A stretch of 64,000 nt of DNA, taken from positions 2,790,001-2,854,000 of the forward strand of contig NZ_UGSI01000001.1 of assembly GCF_900454495.1 (NCBI RefSeq). The letters are read 5' to 3'. Source of the stretch: Paenibacillus macerans (lineage in GTDB: Bacteria; Bacillota; Bacilli; Paenibacillales; Paenibacillaceae). How positions within the stretch are numbered: position 1 is the stretch's first letter; each line of letters starts with the position of its first letter. The notes below the pieces were generated by a model. The model had not been told where the DNA came from. It was given only the letters and a program-made list of their open reading frames with translations, and ran no database searches. Shown one piece after another: positions 8,002 to 16,527 of the stretch. The translations under genes and the position numbers were made by a program.

Positions 8002-9303
8002 TTAGATCAGGCGCTGCTTTCGATCGGCCGCGCTGGCGATATTCATGCTCTCCCGGTATTTGGCCACGGTTCTGCGGGATATGCGAATCCCCTCGCTAAG
8101 CAGCAATTCGGCGATTTCACGGTCGCTCCAGGTTTTGTTCTTATTTTCACGATCGATAATATCACGAATCATCCGCTTCGCAGCATCCCCGCCCAACCGC
8201 AAAGATGCGCTCCGGTTCAGCGAAGGCGCGAAAAGCCGCTTCAGTTCATAAGTTCCCCAATCGCAGCGGACATACTTATGTTTGGTCGCCCGGCTTACCG
8301 TAGATTCGTGCAGGCCCAGCCGGCCGGCAATATCCTTCAGCACCATCGGCGCCATATGCTTCGGCCCTTTTCGAAAAAAGGCTTCCTGCCACTCCACTAT
8401 CGCTTCCGTTACGCGAAACAAGGTCCGCCGGCGAGCCGCGATGCAGCTCATGGTCCATCTTGCCTGCTCTAGTTTTCGCGCCATATACTGCCGGGTACCG
8501 TCGTCGAGATTTTGCTCCAGCAAATTCCGGTACGAAGGCTGAATCGCTATTTCGGGGCAAACGGCGTCGTTCAGCTTGATGTCGAAGCCCCCGTCCTTAG
8601 CGGCAACCAGGACGTCAGGCACAATATATACGGTTTTTTGCCCGCTTTCGAAACCGCCGCCGGGACGGGGGTTCAACGAACGAAGCACCCGGTACGCTTC
8701 AACAATCGCGCGCTTGGGAACGCCCAATCGTTTGGAAATCGCATCAAAGCGTTGTTTGCAGAGCTGTTCGAAGTGCCGCTCAATGAGTTCTTTCAGCAGC
8801 GGTGTCATCTCCTCTCTATGCTCCAGTTGCAGCAAAAGACACTCCTGTAAATCCGCCGCGCCGACGCCGGCCGGCTCCAAAGACTGCACGAGGCGAAGAG
8901 CGCGGAGCACGCTATCCGTATCCGTGCCCAACGCTTTCGCCGCCTCCTCCGGAGCAATCTCAAGGTAACCGTTCCCGTCCAGGCAGCCGATCAAGTAGCG
9001 GGCTGTCCGATATTCCCGTTTGGATAGGGTCAGCAGATTCAACTGGCCCATCAAAACATCGTGCAGGCTTTCTTCGCCGGGAGCGGCCATTGCTTCTACA
9101 TCCGGAAAATGCATGCCGGTATCGTTCCTGTTCCTGCGGCTTAGACGATCCGCGAATGTGGTCACCTCGATAAGCGGATTCTCGGCGGCGAGCCGCAAGG
9201 CGTATTCCTCAAGCTCCTGTGAACCCATCTGCAAAATTTGCACCGCTTGCCTCATTTGCGGGGAAAGCGACGTTGTCTGTTTCATTTCCATAGCAATTTT
9301 CAT
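8002..9303 (-). CDS. rpoN: RNA polymerase sigma-54 factor
   Basis: 433 residues. The N-terminal glutamine-rich activator-interaction region (QTTSLSPQMRQAVQILQMGS ... EENPLIEV-like), the core-binding region, the HTH (GLHESTVSRATKHKYV) and the RpoN box (SRRTVAKYRES near the C-terminus) are present in order, at the length typical of Bacillus SigL. It directs transcription from -24/-12 promoters. Its position between acoABCL and acoR is notable because the sigma factor, its activator and a target operon are adjacent. A 170-bp gap separates it from acoL, with no strong terminator visible. Confidence 0.95.
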   Translation of the reverse strand: MKIAMEMKQTTSLSPQMRQAVQILQMGSQELEEYALRLAAENPLIEVTTFADRLSRRNRNDTGMHFPDVEAMAAPGEESLHDVLMGQLNLLTLSKREYRTARYLIGCLDGNGYLEIAPEEAAKALGTDTDSVLRALRLVQSLEPAGVGAADLQECLLLQLEHREEMTPLLKELIERHFEQLCKQRFDAISKRLGVPKRAIVEAYRVLRSLNPRPGGGFESGQKTVYIVPDVLVAAKDGGFDIKLNDAVCPEIAIQPSYRNLLEQNLDDGTRQYMARKLEQARWTMSCIAARRRTLFRVTEAIVEWQEAFFRKGPKHMAPMVLKDIAGRLGLHESTVSRATKHKYVRCDWGTYELKRLFAPSLNRSASLRLGGDAAKRMIRDIIDRENKNKTWSDREIAELLLSEGIRISRRTVAKYRESMNIASAADRKQRLI

Positions 9304-9473
9304 ACGCTCACCTGATTGTAAAAATATTATTGAATGCGCTTACAAATTCGCTTACTCTTATTATAATTCGTTTGTATCGGCAAGAAGCCTGAATAAGATG
9401 AATAAAATATGAAACATTCATCTTACCCAGGCGATTTAGTGGAGCTGCCGGGTCCGCCGGCTTCGATTGTTTT

Positions 9474-10862
9474 TTATCCGTACAGGTGAATCGCCCGGTG
9501 ATGGGCTGCGTGAGCCGCTTCCGGAAGCGACTCGGCCACGGTGGGATGAGCGTGGATCGTCGTGACGATTTCGTCCAGCGTCGCTTCCAGCCGGATGGCC
9601 AGCGCACCTTCCGCGATCAAATCCGTTGCCCTGGGGCCGGCGATATGAAGCCCGAGGATTTCATCCGTAGCGGCGTCGGCGACAACCTTGATTAGCCCGT
9701 TCGTTTCGCCCATAATCATCGATTTCGCGTTGACCTGCAGCGGAAATACCCCCGTTCTCACTTCATACCCCCGCTCCCTGGCCGATTTCTCCGTCATCCC
9801 TACCGAGGCCAGCTCCGGTCTCGTGTAGACGCAATACGGGATCGTGCGGAAATCGATGTCCGCAGGCGCGCCCATGATCGCTTCTGCGGCAATCATCCCC
9901 TCGGCGGAGGCGACATGCGCGAGCATGACTCCGCCGGTGCAATCGCCGATCGCATAGATGTGCGCAAGGTTCGTCTGCATGCGCCGGTTAACCTTGATTC
10001 CGTTTCTGTCCGCATCGACTCCGATGCGCTCCAGCCCCAATCCGTCGGTAACCGGCCTCCGCCCGGTCGAAATCAGCACCTTGTCGGCCTCAATCGTGCG
10101 GCTGCCTGCGGACGACGCCGTACTTACGACCAATCCTCCGCCCGTTTTCTCGATACTCTCCACTCTTGTCTCTGTATGGATTTGTATTCCCTCTTTGGCA
10201 AACTGCTTCTTCAGGCAGCTTACCGCATCCTGATCCATGGCCGCGATCAGTTCGGGCAACATTTCGACGATCGTCACCCGGCACCCGAGGCTACTGTATA
10301 CGCTGGCGAATTCGCAGCCGATCACCCCGCCGCCAATGATGCACAGCCTGCCCGGCACTTCGGGCAGGGAAAGCGCCTCATCGCTGGTGATCACCCCGTC
10401 CAAATCCGCGCCCGGAATCGGAATTTGCGCCGGCTCGGAGCCGGTGGCGATAATCGCCCGGTCAAAATGCCTCGTTTGCTTGCTTCCATCCGCCGCTGTC
10501 ACCTGCAGCTCATGCTCGCCGGTAAAGGTTGCGCTGCCCATCACTTTGGCGATTCTGTGCTTTTTCAGCAGAGCGTCGATGCCCCCTGCGTTCAGTTTGA
10601 TCATGTGATCCTTTCTTTTTTGAAGCTGCGGCCAATTGAACGAAATGTCCCCCGCCTCCAGCCCGAGTTCTTTTCCGTCCCGTTTGAGCTGCGCGTAAAG
10701 CTCCGCCGTGTGCAGCAGCACCTTGGTCGGGATGCAGCCGACATTCAGGCAGGTCCCTCCGAGCGCTTTTCTCTCCACCAGCGTTACGTCCGCGCCAAGC
10801 TGTGCCGCCCGGATCGCCGCTACGTAGCCGCCGGGACCGCCTCCTAGCACCACGATCTTCAT
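9474..10862 (-). CDS. acoL: Dihydrolipoyl dehydrogenase (E3) of the acetoin complex
   Basis: 462 residues. It has an FAD-binding GGGPGGYVAA, the redox-active disulfide GGTCLNVGCIPTK (Cys38, Cys43), an NAD-binding IIGGGVIGCEFAS, a second FAD motif YAIGDCTGGVMLAHVAS, and the His-Glu pair HAHPTVAESLPEA at the C-terminus. It reoxidises dihydrolipoamide on AcoC with NAD+. It is the last gene of acoABCL, 15 nt after acoC. Confidence 0.95.
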   Translation of the reverse strand: MKIVVLGGGPGGYVAAIRAAQLGADVTLVERKALGGTCLNVGCIPTKVLLHTAELYAQLKRDGKELGLEAGDISFNWPQLQKRKDHMIKLNAGGIDALLKKHRIAKVMGSATFTGEHELQVTAADGSKQTRHFDRAIIATGSEPAQIPIPGADLDGVITSDEALSLPEVPGRLCIIGGGVIGCEFASVYSSLGCRVTIVEMLPELIAAMDQDAVSCLKKQFAKEGIQIHTETRVESIEKTGGGLVVSTASSAGSRTIEADKVLISTGRRPVTDGLGLERIGVDADRNGIKVNRRMQTNLAHIYAIGDCTGGVMLAHVASAEGMIAAEAIMGAPADIDFRTIPYCVYTRPELASVGMTEKSARERGYEVRTGVFPLQVNAKSMIMGETNGLIKVVADAATDEILGLHIAGPRATDLIAEGALAIRLEATLDEIVTTIHAHPTVAESLPEAAHAAHHRAIHLYG

Positions 10863-10877
10863 TTTTTCTCCCCCCGT

Positions 10878-12224
10878 TTATAGTAGAAGCAGTGCCGGCG
10901 TTTCGACATACTGTTTCAACTTTTGCATAAAAGCGGCCGCCACCGCGCCGTCCACCGCTCTGTGGTCGGCGGTGAGGCTCAGGTTCATCAGCGGCTTCAC
11001 GGCGACTTGGCCGTTGACGGCCACCGGCGTCTCAAGGATCGCGTTAACGCCCAGAATCGCCACTTCGGGCTGATTAATGATCGGAGTAAATGATTCCATC
11101 CCGTACATCCCCAAGTTGGTAATCGTAAACGTGCCGCCCGACATATCGCTTGAAGCAAGCCCGTTATTTCTCGCTTTGCCAACCAGTGCCCGCGCTTCCT
11201 CCGCGATTTCCCGCAGGCCTTTGCGGTCGGCGTTTTTGATGACCGGTACGACCAAGCCGTCCTCCAGCCCGACGGCAACGCCGATATTGGCATAGCTTCT
11301 TAGCACCAATTCATCATTTTCTATGGAGCAGTTTAACAACGGATGTTCGATCAGCGCTTTCGCGGCGATTTTTACCAGCAGATCGGTGTAAGTTACTTTG
11401 CAGCTGTCTTTCAATTGCTCCCGGAGCAGCCCCAAATTCGTCGTATCCACCTTCAGATTGTAGGTAACCGCAGGCGAAATCTCCTGGCTTTCCCGCATTC
11501 GCTTGGCGATGACTTTCCGCATGGCGTTCATCGGCACGCGGCGCGTCATTTCTGCCGGCTCCGAACCGGCATCGCCCGGTTGGGCGTTTGCCTTGGCGAA
11601 GTGGGCCTGCACATCGGACTTCATAATTCTCCCATCTTTCTGGATGCCGGAGATATCCACGCCTAAAGCGGCAGCGGTTTTTACGGCGGCAGGCGATGCC
11701 TTCGCCTTCTTTTCGCCTGTTAAAACCGACGTAAACCGCTGAACGTCCGCTGCGGTGATCCGTCCTCCCGGACCGGTTCCCGGAATACGCGTCAGATCCG
11801 CGCCAAGTTCGGCCGCCGTTTTTTTGGCGAGCGGCGAAGCTTTGATTCTGCCTTCCACCGCCGCCGCTTCGACCGCATCAGAGAGCGGGGCGTCCCCCGC
11901 CTCCGCCCCTTCCGGCCGGTTCAGCTCGCCGGTCCCGGCTTGCGGTACGCTGCCGCCGGCTTCGGCCAACAATGCGGAAATATCCTCATCCTCCGTACCG
12001 ACGATCGCGACCGGACGAAGCACTTCGACCTCGCCGTCGCGAACGAGGATTTTTCGCAGCACTCCGCTTACTTTTGCCTCGATTTCATTGGACAATTTGT
12101 CGGTCTCCACGTCGAACAGGATGTCCCCCTGCTCGATGCGGTCTCCCTCCGCTTTGCGCCAGTTGGACAGGTTTCCTTCCGTCATGGTCAGTCCCAGCTT
12201 GGGCATCACGATAATTTCGGCCAT
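10878..12224 (-). CDS. acoC: Acetoin dehydrogenase E2 (dihydrolipoamide acetyltransferase)
   Basis: 448 residues. An N-terminal lipoyl domain carries the modified lysine in VETDKLSNE (Lys43). Two peripheral-subunit-binding-like segments follow: KASPLAKKTAAELGADL...GTGPGGRITAADV, then a second, degenerate copy (KASPAAVKTAAALGVDIS...KDGRIMKSDV). The C-terminal acyltransferase core ends with the catalytic HRAVDG (His421, Asp425). It transfers the acetyl group from acetoin cleavage to CoA and forms the core of the complex. Having two E3/E1-binding segments instead of one makes it longer than many AcoC proteins. It is fourth-gene coupled to acoB by a 27-nt gap. Confidence 0.93.
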   Translation of the reverse strand: MAEIIVMPKLGLTMTEGNLSNWRKAEGDRIEQGDILFDVETDKLSNEIEAKVSGVLRKILVRDGEVEVLRPVAIVGTEDEDISALLAEAGGSVPQAGTGELNRPEGAEAGDAPLSDAVEAAAVEGRIKASPLAKKTAAELGADLTRIPGTGPGGRITAADVQRFTSVLTGEKKAKASPAAVKTAAALGVDISGIQKDGRIMKSDVQAHFAKANAQPGDAGSEPAEMTRRVPMNAMRKVIAKRMRESQEISPAVTYNLKVDTTNLGLLREQLKDSCKVTYTDLLVKIAAKALIEHPLLNCSIENDELVLRSYANIGVAVGLEDGLVVPVIKNADRKGLREIAEEARALVGKARNNGLASSDMSGGTFTITNLGMYGMESFTPIINQPEVAILGVNAILETPVAVNGQVAVKPLMNLSLTADHRAVDGAVAAAFMQKLKQYVETPALLLL

Positions 12225-12251
12225 TTTCGTCCCTCCATGTTTGAGCTCGTT

Positions 12252-13241
12252 CTACAGGATCGCTTTGTTCAACCCCATGCTTTTGACTCCGTTGACGATG
12301 TCCGCGGCATTCGGAAGCACAACCGTTTCCAGATCGGGAGCATACGGAACCGGGGTATTCAGCGCGCCTATCCTTACCACCGGGGCATCAAGCTCATCGA
12401 ACATTTCCTCGGAAATCATCGCGGAAAGCTCCCCGCCATATCCGCCCCGCTTCACTTCTTCCGTAACGACGACCGCCCGGTGGGTCTTGGCTACAGTAGC
12501 GCGGATCATATCCTTATCGAGCGGATACAGCGATCTTAAGTCGATCACCTCGGCTTCGATCCCCTCCCGCGCAAGCTGCTCCGCCGCCGTCAACGCATCG
12601 TGGACCTGCTTTCCGTAAGTGATCACCGAAACATCGCGGCCTTCCCGTTTTACTTTGGCCACTCCGAAAGGAATCGGGGCGACATGGTCCGGCACCTCGC
12701 TCTTGCGCGCATACAACGCCTTGCTCTCCAAATAACAGACCGGGTTATTGTCTTCGATCGCGGTCAGCATCAACCCCCAGGCATCCTCCGCATTGGATGG
12801 AAACACCACTTTCAGGCCGGGGATATGGGTCACCCAGGCTTCAAGCGATTGGGAATGCTGCGCGCCCGCGTTCATCCCGCCGCCCGTCGGCAGGCGCAGG
12901 ACCATCGGGACGGAGATTTTGCCGCCGAACATATATCTCATCTTGGCCGCCTGATTGACCAGACTGTCCATCCCGAACGCCAGAAAGTCCATGAACATCA
13001 GCTCGGGAACAGGGCGCAGTCCCGTCGCGGCCGCCCCGACCGACGCACCGACAATGATGCCTTCGGAGATCGGGGTGTCGCGGACCCGCTTCTCGCCGAA
13101 TTCCTCCCACAGCCCTTTGGTCACGCCAAACGTGCCGCCGTACGGCCCTACATCTTCTCCCAGCAGCACGACGTTCGGGTCTTCCAGCATTTTGATGCGC
13201 AGTGCTTCCCGGATTCCTTCGCCATAAGTCATTTTTTTCAT
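12252..13241 (-). CDS. acoB: Acetoin dehydrogenase E1 beta subunit
   Basis: 329 residues. It is a transketolase-like beta subunit, beginning MTYGEGIREALRIKMLEDPN with LLGEDVGPYGGTFGVTKGL, and containing PTGGGMNAGAQHSQSLEAWV and a C-terminal transketolase domain (EGIEAEVIDLRSLYPLD). With AcoA it forms the thiamin-diphosphate E1 component. Its ATG overlaps the acoA stop (ATGA, 13238-13241), so the two subunits are co-translated in equal amounts. Confidence 0.93.
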   Translation of the reverse strand: MKKMTYGEGIREALRIKMLEDPNVVLLGEDVGPYGGTFGVTKGLWEEFGEKRVRDTPISEGIIVGASVGAAATGLRPVPELMFMDFLAFGMDSLVNQAAKMRYMFGGKISVPMVLRLPTGGGMNAGAQHSQSLEAWVTHIPGLKVVFPSNAEDAWGLMLTAIEDNNPVCYLESKALYARKSEVPDHVAPIPFGVAKVKREGRDVSVITYGKQVHDALTAAEQLAREGIEAEVIDLRSLYPLDKDMIRATVAKTHRAVVVTEEVKRGGYGGELSAMISEEMFDELDAPVVRIGALNTPVPYAPDLETVVLPNAADIVNGVKSMGLNKAIL

Positions 13242-14239
13242 CGTACGCGCGCCTCCTCGATCAAGTCAGAGTAAATATTCTCAACCGATGTCCCGATCGC
13301 CGGCACCTGGCTGCCGGAGGCAAAATCGAGCGCCTCCTGAAGTTCGGCATCCACTTCCGAGCGGATTTTTTCCAATCCTTGCGCATCGGCTATTTTTTGG
13401 TCCAGCAGGTATCGTTCCAGCTTCGGAATCGGATCTCTCTTAAGCCACTCCTCGACCTCTTCCGCCGGTCTGTATGCGGCCGGGTCCCCTTCAAAATGGC
13501 CCCGGTGACGGTAGGTTTTAAATTCCAGCAAGCTGGGGCCCAGGCCGGATCTTGCCCTTTCAACGGCCGCTTTCACATGCTCATACACCGCGAAGACATC
13601 GTTGCCGTCTGCGGTTACGGCAGGAATGTTGTACCCCGCCGCGCGCAGCGAGATATCCTTAATCGCCTGATGCCTTTCCTGGCTAACCGAGATGCCGTAA
13701 AGATTGTTTTCGCACACGAAGATAACCGGCAGCTTCCACACGCTGGCCAGATTCAGCGCCTCATGAAATGAACCGATATTCGTGGAAGCGTCTCCAAAAA
13801 AGCAAACGCTAACCTGGTCAGTCCCCCTGTACTGCGCGCTCCAGCCCGCGCCGACCGCAATATTGTGGCCTGCCCCGACGATGCCGTTCGCCCCCAGAAT
13901 GCCAAGCTCCGCATCCGCAATATGCATCGAGCCGCCTTTGCCTTTGCAGTATCCGGTTTCTCTGCCGAACAGCTCCGCCATCATTAGCTTCAGATTGCCG
14001 CCTTTGGCAACGATATGCCCATGGCCGCGATGCGTGCTCGTAATGAAATCGTCGTCTCTTAAATTTGCGCAGGCCCCTACGGCTATCGCTTCCTCGCCGA
14101 TATACAAGTGCACGAATCCCGGTATCTTCCCTTCGGAAAAAAACGCCCCCGCCGTTTCTTCAAACTTGCGGATCCGCTGCATTTTTGTATACATCTCTAT
14201 CACAAGTTCATTCGGAATATTTAATGCCTTCCCGCTCAA
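13238..14239 (-). CDS. acoA: Acetoin dehydrogenase E1 alpha subunit
   Basis: 333 residues from a TTG at 14239. It carries the thiamin-diphosphate motif GDASTNIGSFHEALNLA and HRGHGHIVAKG, SMHIADAELGILGANGIVG, and the loop YRHRGHFEGDP. It cleaves acetoin, releasing acetaldehyde and passing an acetyl unit to AcoC. The reading frame is open to 14350, but the upstream residues are unlike the family, and GGGAGGGG lies about 7 nt before the TTG. A sigma-54 promoter sits about 250 nt upstream, leaving an unusually long leader. First gene of acoABCL. Confidence 0.93.
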   Translation of the reverse strand: MSGKALNIPNELVIEMYTKMQRIRKFEETAGAFFSEGKIPGFVHLYIGEEAIAVGACANLRDDDFITSTHRGHGHIVAKGGNLKLMMAELFGRETGYCKGKGGSMHIADAELGILGANGIVGAGHNIAVGAGWSAQYRGTDQVSVCFFGDASTNIGSFHEALNLASVWKLPVIFVCENNLYGISVSQERHQAIKDISLRAAGYNIPAVTADGNDVFAVYEHVKAAVERARSGLGPSLLEFKTYRHRGHFEGDPAAYRPAEEVEEWLKRDPIPKLERYLLDQKIADAQGLEKIRSEVDAELQEALDFASGSQVPAIGTSVENIYSDLIEEARVR

Positions 14240-14494
14240 AACAATCCCCTCCCGGTTCGCTTCGTTTGGACAATACCGCTTGTCATACCGGGCCCAGCCG
14301 TCCCCGGATTCACAGCCCCCCTCCCTTCCCCGGCCGCGTCTTCCCCACAAGAAAAGCTTCTGTACGACGAAAATTAAAGGGAAACAAACCGCAATTTAGC
14401 GGCAGCTTTTCTTACGCGATTATTGAACGCTTCTGCTCGGCCGAAAAATGATGCATTTTAAAATCTAACAACAAGCGGTTCACCTTTATAACAA

Positions 14495-14509
14495 GCAATT
14501 TCCGTGCCA
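14495..14509 (-). promoter_or_regulatory. Sigma-54 (-24/-12) promoter of acoABCL
   Basis: On the minus strand TGGCAC-GGAAA-TTGC matches the sigma-54 consensus TGGCAC-N5-TTGC exactly, with the invariant GG and GC correctly spaced. It faces acoA. The adjacent rpoN and acoR supply the sigma factor and activator. The remainder of 14240-14494 is a leader with a 10-bp inverted repeat (AAGAAAAGCT at 14349-14358, AGCTTTTCTT at 14404-14413). Confidence 0.85.
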
Positions 14510-14600
14510 ACATGCCACGGCGGGCAGAAATTTTTGAGTTTTCCGCGCCAACAGGAACATTTCGCACGGCTGCCCTACCGGCGCGCAATCAACCGGGTGC

Positions 14601-14656
14601 AAAAAAATTCCCAAAACGGGAATCTCGAGTGCGAGAATCGTCCCATTTTGGGAATT
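14601..14656 (-). terminator. Strong terminator of the HesB-like gene, built of two palindromes
   Basis: On the minus strand a 16-bp stem (one G-U pair) is extended by a second 5-6 bp block and followed by seven T. Each arm is itself a palindrome: TTCCCAAAACGGGAA at 14608-14622 and GTCCCATTTTGGGAA at 14640-14654, centres 32 bp apart. Termination of the HesB-like gene is the simplest reading. The same two sites, 100-145 bp upstream of the -24 element, could also be AcoR enhancer sites. Confidence 0.7.
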
Positions 14657-14700
14657 CTAAAATGGCGAACTTAACACATAAACCGAACTGAACCGAATAA

Positions 14701-15003
14701 TTAATGATCTCCGTGATTGCCTTTGGACGGGTTGGTGATGACGAAGCCTTCCTCCGGAAAATACAAGTAATCGATCTTCACGCCGTCAAGCAGCGGATCG
14801 GTACCTTCCACGAGCACGTCGATCTCCTTGTCCGTTTTTACGATTTGTCCCTTCTCGTCCGGTTTCACCAGATCCAGGCCATAGTGGGCGTGATCGCCAT
14901 GCGAGTGGGTGATGAATACTTTAAGCACCAGGCCTTGGTTTTCTTCCTTTTCCAATTCTTTTTTTATCACTTTCGCCGCGTTGCGGGTAATTTTCACGTT
15001 CAT
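14701..15003 (-). CDS. HesB/IscA-like iron-sulfur assembly family protein
   Basis: 100 residues beginning MNVKITRNAAKVIKKELEKE. The middle FITHSHGDHAHYGLDLV and late VKIDYLYFPEEGFVITNP follow the HesB/YadR/YfhF family. The three cysteines of canonical A-type Fe-S carriers are absent, which is usual for this Firmicute subgroup, so a scaffold role is not assured. A GGAGCGATCG-type site lies before the ATG. It is monocistronic with a strong terminator and lies upstream of, but separate from, the aco operon. Confidence 0.8.
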   Translation of the reverse strand: MNVKITRNAAKVIKKELEKEENQGLVLKVFITHSHGDHAHYGLDLVKPDEKGQIVKTDKEIDVLVEGTDPLLDGVKIDYLYFPEEGFVITNPSKGNHGDH

Positions 15004-15246
15004 ACGATCGCTCCTATATCAAGTTAATGGGTAGACATCTAACATTCCTATTGTAAAGAAACCCAGCTAAACAAGCAAGGCTGTCTACTAAAAATTGCCC
15101 GCTGCAAACTGTCTGCTACAAATCCGCCTTGCACCATCAGTTCATCAAATCTGATCTAACAAGATACATTTCTAAACACGAAATTATTCTAACGGTTGCC
15201 ACAGCACCGATAATCTCCCAGCAACACCGCCGGGAAGACTTAACCG

Positions 15247-15272
15247 AAAAAAGCCCCCCGGCGTACGCCGGG
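15247..15272 (-). terminator. Terminator of the DUF1232 gene
   Basis: The perfect 16-bp palindrome CCCGGCGTACGCCGGG is followed on the minus strand by GGGCTTTTTT. It lies 12-37 nt downstream of the stop. The rest of 15004-15240 shows nothing recognisable. Confidence 0.8.
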
Positions 15273-15283
15273 CGAGGCCATAG

Positions 15284-15523
15284 CTAAACTCCCGGATATT
15301 TCCGTTCGGCCCGGGTGACGAACCAATTCATCAACAGCATCGTCACGGCCATATCGTCGATCGGGATAAACGGCAGCACGTCCGGCAGAAACCAATACAA
15401 CAGTGCCGGCGCGACCAGCAGCAGTTTGTCGGTGAACGGCACGTTCCCGGAGGTCAGGAGCGGCAGAGTACGGCGAAAAATATGGGACCAATGCCGAAGC
15501 GATAACATTTTCGTCCATCTCAT
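15284..15523 (-). CDS. DUF1232 (YkvA-like) small membrane protein
   Basis: 79 residues. The segment KLLLVAPALLYWFLPDVLPFIPIDDMAV is the DUF1232 hallmark: a hydrophobic helix followed by the D-x-x-P-x-x-D turn. Members are small membrane-associated proteins of unknown function. GGAGGGGGAAG lies before the ATG. It has its own terminator. Confidence 0.8.
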   Translation of the reverse strand: MRWTKMLSLRHWSHIFRRTLPLLTSGNVPFTDKLLLVAPALLYWFLPDVLPFIPIDDMAVTMLLMNWFVTRAERKYPGV

Positions 15524-15730
15524 ATGACTTCCCCCTCCTCTTTGAATCCTTATTTCCTACTATATAGTTTATCCCAAATCGTTGATTTCAGCATCCGGAA
15601 CCTTCCCGGCGCAAAATTTATAGCTCGGGTGACTTCGATAAACCGGCGGATGTCGTAACCTGCGACAGTTGCTTGGCCTTCTCCGGATTGTTTTGATTCA
15701 AGATCAAGCCAAATACGAGCGAATGAACGC

Positions 15731-15801
15731 GGCGGCCGTTTCCCGGCACGAACCGGCCGCCGTTTATTAACGCGGGCACGGGGGAGCCTCCTCCCCCGTG
15801 C
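15731..15801. terminator. Two adjacent GC-rich hairpins
   Basis: GGCGGCCG/CGGCCGCC (15731-15761) and an 11-bp perfect stem GCACGGGGGAG/CTCCCCCGTGC (15776-15801) lie just downstream of the TraX-like stop. Neither has a strong T-run in the minus direction; on plus the second is followed after 7 nt by six T. They probably mark the 3' end of the TraX-like transcript. The rest of 15524-15817 holds no convincing gene. Confidence 0.45.
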
Positions 15802-15817
15802 TGTTCGGTTTTTTCCG

Positions 15818-16447
15818 TTATATCCTTAAAATATACACCACCACCGCCAAAACAGCCAGATGCGCCGGATAAAAAGCCCGCCATACCCAGCGCGGCAGCG
15901 TCCAGGACTCCAATCTTCTCCACAGCCCGGGCCCGTACGCAATCACCAGGGTCGGAACGATGCTGGCCAGTTGAATCACCCAGCCGTAGGCGAAAAGATA
16001 GGCCAAGTTCAGGAGCAGATGCATCACGACCATCCTGCCCTGGCCCGCATACTTGAAAATCAGCACGAGAAGCAGTCCGTAGGCGCCGTAGTCGAACGGC
16101 AGAACCTCCATAATGACGCAGGCCGCCGCGATCGTGAGAGCGGATACAATCCCCGGTTTGACCGAATCCAGCAGCCTGAGTATCAGAGAAGAGACGAATA
16201 GCGTGGCGACGACGTTCAGGCCGTTGGTGTCGAAAGCGAGCTGATAGGGGATTTGCGACAAAACGGCGATGATAAACAAACGGCAAGCATATTTCCGGTA
16301 ATTGGAAGTGTAGACGTGCCCCTGTACCAGCGCGTAGGCATAAAGGGGAAACGCGATCCGCCCGATGATCCGCAACAGCATTTCTCCGGGAAAAAACAGC
16401 AGCCCGACATGGTCGATCAACATTGTGATCATCGCTATGAATTGCAT
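15818..16447 (-). CDS. TraX-like integral membrane protein
   Basis: About 209 residues, nearly all hydrophobic helices. The opening MQFIAMITMLIDHVGLLFFP with GRIAFPLYAYALVQG and SQIPYQLAF is characteristic of the TraX family, named for F-pilin acetylation but widespread in Firmicute chromosomes, where its role is unknown (probably an acyltransferase-like membrane enzyme). No conjugation genes are nearby. The frame opens at a GTG (16456) that overlaps the GAGGTG binding site, so the ATG at 16447 is preferred. Confidence 0.85.
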   Translation of the reverse strand: MQFIAMITMLIDHVGLLFFPGEMLLRIIGRIAFPLYAYALVQGHVYTSNYRKYACRLFIIAVLSQIPYQLAFDTNGLNVVATLFVSSLILRLLDSVKPGIVSALTIAAACVIMEVLPFDYGAYGLLLVLIFKYAGQGRMVVMHLLLNLAYLFAYGWVIQLASIVPTLVIAYGPGLWRRLESWTLPRWVWRAFYPAHLAVLAVVVYILRI

Positions 16448-16477
16448 GGCCCGCACCTCTTTTCTTGGACAGTTTTG

Positions 16478-16517
16478 AAAAAAACCTTTGGCCGGGAGAA
16501 CATCCCGCCAAAGGTTT
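16478..16517 (-). terminator. Terminator of murI
   Basis: On the minus strand AAACCTTTGGC pairs with GCCAAAGGTTT (plus an inner GGGA/TCCC block) and is followed by TTTTTTT. It lies 11 nt beyond the murI stop. Confidence 0.85.
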
Positions 16518-16527
16518 CAAGGCATGA

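Noticed and set aside
15618..15760. Minus-strand frame ending LILNQNNPEKAKQLSQ
   Set aside because: Only about 43 codons, a GTG start without ribosome site, lying across a hairpin; no recognised family.
15818..16447. TraX-like gene as evidence for a conjugative element
   Set aside because: TraX homologues are ordinary chromosomal genes in Firmicutes and no relaxase, coupling protein or integrase is near.
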